From Helopsaltes ochotensis (taxonomy: Eukaryota; Chordata; Aves; Passeriformes; Locustellidae): a stretch of 64,000 nt of DNA. Below are positions 1 through 9,855 of the stretch, one piece after another. The number at the start of each line of letters is the position of its first letter. Position 1 is the first letter of the stretch. The stretch covers positions 234,745 to 298,744 of the forward strand of contig VXBM01000424.1 in assembly GCA_013400155.1 (NCBI GenBank). Reading direction: 5' to 3'. Under the pieces are notes generated by a model. The model had not been told where the DNA came from. It worked only from the letters and a program-made list of their open reading frames with translations, and ran no database searches. Both the position numbers and the translations under genes were made by a program.

Positions 1-2860
1 ATCTCCTTTGCAGTCTGAATTTGTCCAGCTTCAAAGAGTAGCCCTGAGGTAGTGCAGTACATTTGCTGCAAAGGCTGAAGAGCCCACTACCACAGCTTTG
101 CTCACTGCACAGAGATTGTGAGTGTGTCTGCCTTTAACTCTTTCTTGGGTACACTAAACAGCTGTCGGATGAAGAGATTTTCATACTACTTGTTCCAAGG
201 TGTCCCAGCAGGAGTGACCAGCACAGCCAAGATAACCCTGCATGCACCACTGATGTCGTGTTAATGATTCTCTTGTCTTTGTGCAGTCTTTGCAGGTGTT
301 GGAGCCATGGCTGAGCTTCACAGGCCGTGTCTGAAGTTACCCCTCCCTGCCTGACCAGAGCCTTGCCCCTTCCTGCCATTCACAAGGCAGAAAGTCACCA
401 GACCTGTTAGCACAGCACTCCATGCCATTTCTCCCTAACCCACTTCAGCTGCAATGATCCATGTTACAGAAACAATTCACAAAACAACAGGGAGAAAGCA
501 ACACCTTGCTCTAAGTGTTAAGGCTAACCCAGATCCCAGTGACAGAACAGGGCTGGGGAGCGATTGCATCAGCAGCTGTCCTGGGTCATCTGCACATTCC
601 ATTGGACAGTCCTTATTAGGACCCCCTTTTTCTGGAATATTTACACCTAACTTAGTGCCCAGCTGTGTACTTTCCCTTCAATACACATGGCCTTGTATTA
701 GATAATGGTTAAGCTCACCAGACATCATTCTGAGCAGGCACCTTGCTGTATTAGAGTGTGCAGTGTTTGTCAGGCTCTTCTCTTGCTCTGGCATAACCAA
801 AACAATTTTGCTCCATTTTCAGATTTCGTTAATTCTTTTATCTGTTAAAAAAAAAAATCCAATAGTTCTTCAAAGTTCTTAAGCAATTGCAGTTCTCAAG
901 ATTGATGATCTGTTACTAATAATGTTTTATAGTTTTCTCTTTCAATGCGTTATTGTTGTAAGTCATTGCCAAATTTTAATGAGGAACCCTACCGATACAC
1001 TTGTGGGAAAAAGACAGCTCATCAGTCTCCATTCAACACATGGAGTAGTTACTTTCTCCTGGTAAACTCCCTTTCCTCTTCCTTTCCCTCAGAAATGGAG
1101 CCCCAGTGTGATGCCTGAAACACAAGCTTTCAGAAGGACTTATGTCTCCTCTAGCAACTGATTCTTATAACAGGCGCCATGAAGTGTCACCACAGTGGAA
1201 ATTTTAGTATGGCTGTGACTTCATTATCCTTTTGCCATTACACTTTAAGCTTCCTCTCAGGTTCCTTAGAAATGTGTTCATTAAAAAAGAAGTTATCTTC
1301 TGCAGAAGAGAGATGAAACACAGAGCTGCATGTGTGTATGAGCCCAGTCACTGAGAGTGGGGCTCCTATCACCTCTCAGACAGCCTGACCCCTGCCTGTT
1401 GGCTTATTCCTGCTGAACTGTATTTGACTTGAAAGAGTGAAAATAATGATTTTACTTCTTACTTGTCTAGTTCATATATCAGTCAACAATTGTTGGCTTT
1501 GCCAAGGGCGACTCTCGCTCTATTGTTCCACAAACTTGCCCTCTGGAGTCCTTGACTGTGGCCTCACCCCAGCCTGTCAAATTCTGGATCCTACTCAGGG
1601 CTGCTTACCCACACACAGCACAGAAATAATATTAAAGGCATCCACTTAAATCAACAAGACTGCTTTGGGACTATGCTTGCAACTGTCAAGCCAAAGCATA
1701 AATTTTTCTGGAAACCTCAAAAATGCGAGTTTAGAGTGGGAAACTGCTTGAAAATTTACCTGTCACAGGTGTTACTGCAGTTCCAGTGTCATATAAACAT
1801 GAAGTAACTTCTGTTTTAACTTAGCAGGCTTTAATGAAATATCTTTTTTTTTTTTTTAAATTACTATGCTTTAGTTTAGTAATTGGTTTATGGCTGTAAT
1901 TATTAGTCTTTCAGGCAACACTTATCAAAAACAAATTAGGTTGCTCCAAAGTCTGGTGATTTTATGATCATATAGATCAATATAAACCACAGTTAATTAA
2001 GCTGTTTATTGCTTAGGTTTTCCATACACTCTGTATTTACAGCATTACAGTATCAGGGAATATTCCTACCTTTCCAAACCAATTTAGTCATATTAAAACA
2101 AAAGTTGGTTTGTAACAACAGAGGCTGAAAACCAGAATTTACTTAAGCAACCTGCTGCACACTAACAATGATATGATGGTGTAAGCTGATAGTGTTTATC
2201 TACAGAGAGGAAAAAAACCTAGAAATATAAGCATAATCTGAAAAATGCAAATCAAGCCAAGTTAAAACTCTTTGAATATATGTTTCCTTTCCAAGTCTTA
2301 TCAGAGTTGTTACAGGGTGTAATTCTGGCTGCACTATAATGAAAAGAAAAAACAAAAACAAAACAAACAACCAAACACCTAAACTAGTTAAGAGTGCAAG
2401 TATGCCTTAGGATGTCCAAGCCAAAATGTGCAAATAAATATGGTCTGGATTTGTTTTCTTTTTTACGAGATCCACTCTCTAATAAATTTCTCTTTAATGG
2501 CCATTACCACTTCCATTAAAGATTTTTGTATTAAAACAGCTTCAGAATGTCTCTTGACTTGCAGGAGTCTCTGAGTAGTAAAGTTAAAAACCAAAATGTG
2601 CCATTGGTTTTCAGGAGTTTTGTTATGAATTAGGATCTTTCAGGGGCAGCTCCACTAAAACTTCCAGGCCAAGATGCAACAGTTGCAAATTATGATCTTT
2701 AAAAAGGTATAATTTAAAATACAGATGGTTTTTAATGCTTATGGAAAAAAGAATATCCCTCCAGCAAGCCACTGGCACTGACCTTCTCAATTTTTGCTTT
2801 CATATTCACTATGACTGAAGAAATGCACTAGTTAAAAATTATTAACTTGAATTTAATGCA
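1..2860. other. Non-coding AT-rich sequence, no gene seen
   Basis: No open frame longer than about 83 codons occurs here and none resembles a known protein. Visible structure is limited to low-complexity runs: an A run at 847-857, a T run at 1844-1857 and an A/C-rich stretch near 2341-2373. The first 430 bases are somewhat richer in G+C than the rest, with an 81-codon minus-strand frame (134-379) that I do not recognise. Confidence 0.6.
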
Positions 2861-3028
2861 CTAGAGAGTAGTTAGGAGCTGCTTCCACCTCTCCTTGCAC
2901 ACATGAAGGCCATGCTCGATGAGAGGTATGTGGCTGTTCTTTGGAGGCTGACCCATGGCACCACGAAGGGACTGGCAGGTGTGACGTCCATCTGCAGCCC
3001 AGCACTGGCTGACCAGTGTCTCCAGGAC
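2861..3028 (-). other. Possible coding exon (55 codons), unrecognised
   Basis: This is a GC-rich island in AT-rich sequence. On the minus strand a frame of 55 codons runs from just after a plausible splice acceptor (pyrimidine-rich, ending TTTTATCTCAG, AG at 3030-3029) to a TAG stop at 2863-2861. The peptide begins VLETLVSQCW and includes IPLIEHGLHVCKERWKQLL, a mixed composition typical of real protein. Three CpGs survive (GACGTC, TTCGTG, ATCGAG). It could be a terminal exon, or an internal one using AG|GTGGAAG with exon end at 2889. No ATG opens the frame, so it would need an upstream exon entering in phase 0; the candidate at 7758-7879 would leave in phase 0. The plus strand is also open here (from about 2872 to a TAA after 3028) and has an AG|GTATGTGG donor at 2926, so strand is uncertain. 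I do not recognise the protein on either strand. Confidence 0.28.
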
Positions 3029-3646
3029 CTGAGATAAAATAGTACTACTAATAAATGCTGATTTCAGGCTGAACTGACTAACGTCTCTAATAATTTATTA
3101 AAGCTGGCTGCTGTGGGGATGAATATTTTCAGGCTGCTGGCTTGAAGTAATCACCCAATGTGTCGACATCACCTGATACAATCACTACATAGTTCCTACA
3201 GATACACGTGTATTTTTGCTTTATGAAATACATTTTTGGAAATCTTTGTCCCATTAATTTAATGACTTTAACGGCTGCTTTTGTGAGATGATTCAATCCA
3301 GACTGGCATAGAACACCTCCAATATGAGAGGTAGCATGTTATCATCCCATATTTTCTGTTTCTTCATCAATATTTTTTCAAGTGGATCCCCTGTTTCCAA
3401 ACACCTAGCTACCCATTTCTTGCTGTGGTATATTGATAATCTGAGTATATTTATGAGTATATTTATATTTAGGAGCCATGCTTCCTTAATATTCATGAAC
3501 TCATTTGCATTTCTCTAGCCCTGAAAAACACATTAAATAAAACAATAAGGTGGATGTTGGAGTCAGTTTGAGAAAGAAAAATGTTTTGTGAAATATTATA
3601 CTTAAAATGTTATTTTAGCAGGTGGAAGCAGCATACTTATAATGGC

Positions 3647-3668
3647 AAAAAAAAAAAAAAAAAAAAAA
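3647..3668. repeat. Poly-A tract (22 A)
   Basis: An uninterrupted run of 22 A, followed after a short GATC-containing spacer by a second A-rich run to about 3693. No SINE, LINE or processed-gene body can be recognised upstream, so it is best read as a simple repeat. Confidence 0.9.
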
Positions 3669-5925
3669 GAGATCATTAAAAAGAAAAAAAAAATCCTACC
3701 TCAAATGTTACCAAAATGTCACATCACACAGAAACACTTTCAAAGAAGAAGATATGTTCTTTCTTGATGCACCAGTTTCATAATGTTGTGACATTTACAT
3801 TCTAATGATAACTAAACTTTGATCTTTGGGAAATCTTAGAGCAAAGAGCCTGATTTGCTGTGGTTTTGCCACCTCCCTGAGGGAACTAGATGCAGCCTGC
3901 AAACCTCACAGGATTTATACAAACAGAAAATAAGAAAGTAAAATATTGGGAAAGATGGCTGTTTGGATTATGAGTGCACAGAGAAGTCATGAGGATTAAC
4001 CAGGTTGAAGACTGAGGTTTGGTTAAGGATAGCTAGGCACAACCCATGCAAACACTCCCCTGCACTTAGGAGGACAGGGAGCTAAAGACATAAACCTGAA
4101 CGCATCTATCTTTTACTGACACTGGGTCTTGAGAAGTTGGGAGGTAATGGGCTAAAGGGATTGCAGAGCTTCAGCTTTACTTCTAATCCATGTCACAGAA
4201 TTAAAACTATCATGGGGAGGAAATCCTGTAAAAACCCTCCTTAGGAGGGAGTACAGGACACCATTCTGCATACAGCTAGGTAGAGTACAGCTGGTGCTGC
4301 TCTCTGAGCAAGGTGGAGGCTGTGGAGCCTCCTCACTTTTGCAGGGAGTGCTGTCACGTGTCCTAATAAAAACACCTACTTTAACAATTAGGCTTGGGCT
4401 TGACTCAAGGTGAAAGAAAAGTTTTGTATTTCTGGTGAAATACTGGCATCTGGATGCTGCTCAAGGCAAATCCTCATTGTACACTGCAGCCATTCTTTGG
4501 TCTCTCTCCCCTCAGAGCCTGGAAAGAAACATTTTTCCTTCACAATGTTTTTCTTTCAAAAGCCCTGCAGCCACTGAGATTTTTAGGAAGTGTTTTATTT
4601 GCTTTGGTGTGCTGGGAAACTGGCTGTCTTTAGTGTGAATAAGAAGGGAAAGAGCAATTTTACCTGGGTTTGTACCTTTCTGGATCCTGCGAGACACATT
4701 GTGCAACTCAGTGATATATTAGAGTGAGCAAGTCCCATGCAACAGGGAGATAGGGAAAAAAAGAAAATAAGTGGTACAAAATGCCATGCAACCAAAGATG
4801 TTTTGTTTCTGTAATCATCTGCTACCATACCCCTATCCTGGGCAACGTTGTGCTTCTCTGAATTGAAGAAGCCTTTAGGTTGATTAAGGCCTCCCAAAGA
4901 CAAGCACCTTCTGCCTCAAAGTAATTTTCATCAACTGCCCTTTGAAGTACTATATGGGACAGAATCAATTCACTCTTAAGGATTAGAATCTGAGCTACAT
5001 GTAATAAGTTCAACTACTTGCTCCTGGATGGAATTTTTGCTGTAAATAGGAATCTTCTTAGTGTCAGAGTGCTCAAGATAACAGTCTGTGGTGTGGTTTT
5101 TCAGAGCCAAATTATCAAGCAGTGTATATTCTCTGTATTCAGTAACTCAGTGATACCACTAATATTAATCTTTTCTGCTGGAACTGATGCGTAGCAAAAT
5201 ATCTCCAATGAGACAAATCTAGCGCTTATTGCTAAAATTCTTGCATAAACTTTTCCTACAATAATTCTAGACTTCAAATAATGTAATACATTGAATAAAG
5301 AAATGCAATTCTCCCATCTGAAAATGAAAAATGTCTTTTGTGATTGACATGGAGTCTTTAGGGTTAGCATACAGAGTTCTCATATGCAGGGAAATATCTG
5401 TGAAGAAAATACAAACTCTGCAAATTGTTCTTAGTTTGCTTAGTTAATAACACTCAATGTTTTATATTTAATTACAGTCTATTGCAATTCATTATTTCCA
5501 ACAGATTTAAAACCAACTAAGCATCAGACTGCAGATCAAATACTCTTCCTTTGTGTGCATAACCACTTCCAGCTTCTCAACCTTTTGTAATATAAGTACA
5601 GGAAAAAGAATTAAAAATATGTACATAAAGGGAGATACACTAGAACATTTTGTCTGTTCATTGGAGCTGGATAGTCAACACCACAAGAAAAATTAAACTG
5701 GGATTTAGAGACACTTTTTTTACCTTGTAGAATGAAGAGCTTTCATGATTTTACTTTAATTACCTTCTTGTTCATTTTTACCTTTGTTGTCAAAAGTATC
5801 AATGAGACTTCTGTCTTCTATTTTCCATTGTTATGAATCTCTTGAGCAAAATTTCTGCCTTCAAATAAGAGCAGAATAGAAACCGGAGACAAAGGCACAG
5901 AAATGTTTAGGTAACAGATTCCATT

Positions 5926-5958
5926 AAGAAAAAAAGAGGGAGAGAAAGAGAAAGAAAG
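5926..5958 (+). repeat. Polypurine tract
   Basis: 33 consecutive purines composed of GA and GAAA units, an ordinary simple-sequence tract. The segment has partial mirror symmetry, so a triplex-type structure is conceivable but not indicated by anything else nearby. Confidence 0.8.
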
Positions 5959-6328
5959 TACGTCTGACTGAAGCAAAATTTCTAAGTAAATTTCTTCCCA
6001 CTGCAGAAACTTTCTGACCTCCTCCAGGGTAGTTTCCTAAAACTGCTGTGAAGGCAGCAAGGCAGAAGATAGATGGAGGGACTGCAATGCTCTGTCTTTC
6101 TTCCCCTGCTGAGCTCTGCCACAAGGCAATGCCAACTCAGCTCTGTCCTTTTCCAGTCCCTTTACCCACCTCTTACTCCTACCTTGTCTGTAATTAGACT
6201 TCTAAGCTGTCTTGGGAAGGAAAAGAGCTACAAGAAACACACTGAGAAAACCTGCTGGCTAATCCTGGGAATTACATACATACAGGTCACTGCAGCTCAC
6301 ACAACATGGCAGCTGAAATGAAGCAGCA

Positions 6329-6490
6329 TCATAGACCCATAAAATCATACAATCATTCATGTTGGAAAAGACCTCTAATATCCTTGAGTCCAACTGTAAA
6401 CTCAGCACTGCCAAGTTCACCACTAAACCATGTCCCTAAGTACCATTACTACAGATTTCCTAAATACCTCCAGGGATAGTGACTCATCAA
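6329..6490 (-). mobile_element. CR1 LINE 3'-end fragment
   Basis: Read on the plus strand, the segment starts with an ATCATAGA-type terminal motif, then GTTGGAAAAGACCTCTAATA, GAGTCCAACTG, CACTAAACCATGTCCCTAAG and ATACCTCCAGGGATAGTGAC. These are hallmark blocks of the complement of the avian CR1 3' untranslated region. The copy is therefore on the minus strand, severely 5' truncated to about 160 bp, as most CR1 insertions are, and moderately diverged. It lies in no recognisable gene. Confidence 0.92.
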
Positions 6491-7740
6491 AGGAAACCCT
6501 TTTTCTAAAGCAAAGAAGTCTGAATTAACCAAAGCTTGGTAGAATGAGGATAAGATTAATAGCAGTGTACCATTTCTAGAACTACAGTGTTGGCAGAAAG
6601 ATATTTGTTTAAAAGAATTCTTTTTTGAAGGAAATACACTACATTATTATCATAACTGTAATAAACCCAAAAGATTTCAATCATGCTTTTGTCTGGGAAA
6701 CCAACTGTGAGATAACAAAATACCCACAACTTTGCTTTTGGTATGTGAAAGAAACATATCGAAATTAATCCTCACATCTTTTCTCAGCTAGATTGATGAA
6801 TAACTATGTTCAAGAGAACAAAAGTAGGATTTCCAAAGACTGGAAAGCAGAGAAGCTGAACTGTTCCTTCAAGCACCTTTTAATCACCAGTGATTTTGAA
6901 GAAAGTGGAATGGAGTCCATTGAGGACTCAAGACACCAAAACTGAGGGCAGATTAGTTCTTCTTTTCCAAAGGTTATTTGGGAGAGGCAGACAGCCTTAT
7001 TCTCAAACAAAACATGTGGTCCAAGTGGCTATGGACCCTCCATCCATGCCAGCTGAAGCCAGCATGTGTTCCAACTTAAACAGGGAGAGGTCAGCCTTTG
7101 GCATGGGTACCAAACCTACCAGATTGCTGTAAAATGAGCATAAACCTCTCAGAGCAGAAGTGCCAAGACACAGCTGTAAATCTGCTTGAAAGGCTTCACA
7201 CAGAAGCCAGCACCCAGCTGTGAAAAGTTTTTGTTCCTAAGAAAGAGCATTGCTCTGCCAGCCCAATGAGCTCACAGAGAGCCTCTGATCAGCTGGAACT
7301 AGCAAGATACTTGCTAAGAGAGAGCTTAAGTTAGTCAAGCCCCAGTACAGATATATGAAAAAATGTCAGGTGAGATCTTTTTAATCTCTGCTATATTTTT
7401 ACATTGAGCTTCTACTAAGGAGGAGAGAGGAGTAAGGTCTGACAAGTTTCTTCAGCATGTATAAACCCCAAGAATTTGTGACACCACGATATTGATATGA
7501 ATGCAAATGGCTCTTCCCAGGTCTTTGTTTTCCTTTTTCCAAGTTTTTAATGGGTTTGGCCTTGGGGTCCCTTACTCTTGAACAATTCTAGTGTAGAAAA
7601 AAATAAGTGTTACTCCAGTTATTCTGAGCCCCAGGAGAGGGTTATTCTCACTTGCAGCAATTCTTGCCATTCCTGTGAGCAATGAATGGCACTTAATAGA
7701 ACAGCATCCAGCTTTCTTGTCAGGATGTGTCCATAGGCAC
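6491..7740. other. Non-coding sequence, no gene seen
   Basis: Only frames of 80 codons or fewer, overlapping one another on opposite strands near 6810-7132. None is recognised, and no repeat family is recognisable. Confidence 0.55.
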
Positions 7741-7757
7741 CTGTATGTCCATTTCAC

Positions 7758-7879
7758 CTGTATGTTGTTCTGGGGAGAGACTTTCACCTGGGACACCTTC
7801 AGTTTGGGTTCAAAGTCTAGGTGTGTGACAGAGATTATTTCGTGGATGTGAAGCCACTTATTGTCTCTGTGCTTTATAT
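7758..7879 (-). other. Possible coding exon (122 nt), unrecognised
   Basis: On the minus strand this segment lies between an acceptor ending TCTCCCCATTTCAG (AG at 7881-7880) and a donor ATACAG|GTGAAATGG (GT at 7757-7756). It is open throughout in one frame, entering in phase 1 and leaving in phase 0. The peptide includes KHRDNKWLHIHEI, THLDFEPKLKVSQVKVSP and QNNIQ. The frame stays open beyond the donor to a TAA at 7572 (108 codons from an ATG at 7898), so an unspliced small ORF is the alternative reading. Two more CAG|GTG donors are available with exon ends at 7788 (30 nt shorter, same frame) and 7741 (17 nt longer, frame shifted). The tail faintly recalls the start of a fibronectin III strand, but that is not enough to assign a family. 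Chance remains quite possible. Confidence 0.25.
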
Positions 7880-8440
7880 CTGAAATGGGGAGAACCATGT
7901 TTCACCTGTAAGAGGCTGAGGTAGTACTAATTTGCTGAGGTTTCAGAGGGTGAGAGAACTGCATCAGTGCTTAGAAGATTTAGCCGAATCCCATCTGTAT
8001 CTGTATAATGTCTAAGAGATTTTCATTGGGGAGATATTTTTGTTGAGGTTTTGAATGGAGGTGGACTATGGTGTGTCTCTGCAAGCTCAGAAGAACAGGT
8101 CTCACTCCCAGTGCAAGGTCTGAGCAGAGCTCTCAGTTCAGGAGGAAATCCTTCATCTTGCTTTCCTGTCTGCCTGCAGATGGCTTAAAGACACTACAGA
8201 ATATTTTTCCTAAGGAAAAAAAAATGCCTCTGCAGAAGACAAGGTTTTAAAAGTTTGTTTCTTATAAATTGAATTCTGAGTTGAAATTGAATGGTGGCTG
8301 CCTTAGACCAGTATATGGCTTGTAAAGTGAAAGCCTGGCAGACAAAATACACACCTTCTTCTGTCTTGTATTTATTCTTTTTTATGGCCCAGTCAAGACA
8401 GGAAACAATAAATGCACTATTACATTATAAATTTACTTGT
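7880..8440. other. Non-coding sequence upstream of a candidate promoter
   Basis: No recognisable gene or repeat. A 60-codon plus-strand frame at 8068-8250 is not recognised. TTTATT and AATAAA motifs near 8370-8410 are compatible with a polyadenylation signal but have no gene attached. Confidence 0.5.
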
Positions 8441-8536
8441 GAACTTTCCCGGGGAGGGTTGGTGTAAGCTGAATGTTCCCCTCCTCTCACTAGGGCTCAA
8501 ACTCTTTATAAAAAGAGTCTCCTCTCTTTCTGCAGA
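8440..8536 (+). promoter_or_regulatory. Candidate TATA-containing core promoter
   Basis: A strong TATA box, TATAAAAAG, sits at 8507-8515 inside a short inverted repeat (CTCTTT / AAAGAG). About 30 bases downstream lies a pyrimidine-rich stretch (CTCCTCTCTTTCTGCAG) suitable for an initiator near 8530-8540. Upstream at about 8445-8460 is TTTCCCGGGGAGGG, which is only a partial match to an NF-kB-type site on the opposite strand. The box is followed by a G+C-rich segment ending in a consensus splice donor, which makes the set more convincing than a lone TATA match. It could instead be the promoter of a decayed LTR, but no LTR ends or polyadenylation signal could be identified. Confidence 0.35.
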
Positions 8537-8602
8537 GGTCCGCAAGGCTCATTGCCTGCAGCTCTCTGCTCTGCTGACAGCCTCGGGCAGCAGCACATCT
8601 GG
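8537..8602 (+). other. Candidate non-coding first exon
   Basis: Sequence from about 30 nt after the TATA box to a near-perfect donor, ATCTGG|GTGAGC (GT at 8603-8604). It is G+C rich (GACAGCCTCGGGCAGCAGC) and contains no ATG, so it would be 5' untranslated or non-coding RNA. No matching downstream exon of a known gene could be recognised. The first base is estimated from TATA spacing only. Confidence 0.28.
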
Positions 8603-9270
8603 GTGAGCATGGATGCCTCTCCCCAGCTGTGTCACCTGTGTCCACATCCTTGCACAGCACTGACTGCTATGGCTCTCCTCCCCACCACGTGGGAGGGCAG
8701 ACAGCATTTTAGGAATGAATGTGCAATACCAGATAAGAAAGAGGGAGAATGGCTAAAGCCAGGTCTTCCTCAGAGGTCTGTGTTTCTTGTCGGCGGCTGC
8801 GTTGCATGGGAAGATGTAGATCTCCAGGCTGCTCTCTGCAAACAACTTCTGCAATGAATTTAGACCCTCCATGCTTGTTGCTTGCCAGAAATTCTTGGGA
8901 GAATACACCAGACACGAAGAAAGGCAGAGAATCAGCCACAGCTGGACCCTGGCCAGCCCAGCTGGCATGGTGGTGTGTGTGAAGCCCCTGGAGCCTGTCC
9001 AGTGGACAGGATGGTGGGGAAGCTGCTGGCAGCACGACCTGCTTTCCTTCTCTCACACATGACAATAGCCAGGTCATGGTAAAAGGGGGAGCCAGACTTG
9101 GAAGAAAAACAGTGGGCTGCACTCAGGAGAGCTACTGCACCGCTGAGCAGCTGGAGATCGCTGCCCTTTATCTCTCTGGGAAACGCGGCTGTTTCCATTT
9201 TGCCGTCATGTTGCTACACTGTTTGCAAAGAAGAGCAATCCCTTCTGAAGATAAAGCAGTGAGCAACTGA
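8603..9270. other. GC-richer block, open on both strands, no assigned gene
   Basis: About 650 bp with clearly higher G+C and more CpG than the surroundings. Several frames overlap: minus 8709-9122 (137 codons) and plus 8749-8982 (77 codons). The plus frame starts at an ATG with a favourable context (GAGAATGG) and its first 30 residues are rich in Cys and Arg, beginning MAKARSSSEVCVSCRRLRC. None of the frames matches a family I know. High G+C lowers stop-codon frequency on both strands, so open frames alone are weak evidence. The block may be an exon of a long non-coding RNA, a conserved non-coding element or an unrecognised repeat. Confidence 0.35.
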
Positions 9271-9814
9271 GCCAAAAGAGCTATACTATGCTTCAAAAGG
9301 CTTTGACCTGTTTGTGTATCACACCACATCTTCCATGTAAATATGTGCTCTCATCACGGCAGCACAGGTGCTTCTTTCTGTCAGTAATCTCCTGAGAAGT
9401 CCCTCGGTGTGATGTGTGCTCAGGTAAATTGTGCTGATTTGCTCTTCAAGAGGGGCTAAGGAAAATCCCATTAGCACTATTTAACAAAAAGGTAAATTTT
9501 GGAAGTGGGCAAATATTTGGCATCAATCCTGTGTTTCTGTGAACAAACCTTTTTAGAGTGGCTGCTGATGCCACTGTCTATAAAGAGCCATGCATGCAGG
9601 TTAGGAGTAAAAACTGATTTGCTAAAACATGTAAATATTTTATTTTACAACTGATGAACTTGCAGTAATCACACTTTCAGGATTATACAAAAGGAATTTT
9701 GTCATTTTCAGGGCTATGAGTACAGACCTGACAATTTAGCAAAGACACCTAATTTCTAATCTAAAGGCTTCATCAAAATTTTTCATTGCTAACACTGTAA
9801 CTGTAATACTTGAC

Positions 9815-9855
<41 letters not shown>

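Larger units (their letters stand above)
3029..6328. other. Non-coding sequence, no gene seen
   Basis: Frames are short (102 codons at most, 4595-4903 minus) and unrecognised. The stretch holds a poly-A tract at 3647-3668 and a pure purine run at 5926-5958, listed separately, and several scattered AATAAA motifs of the kind expected by chance in AT-rich DNA. Confidence 0.6.
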
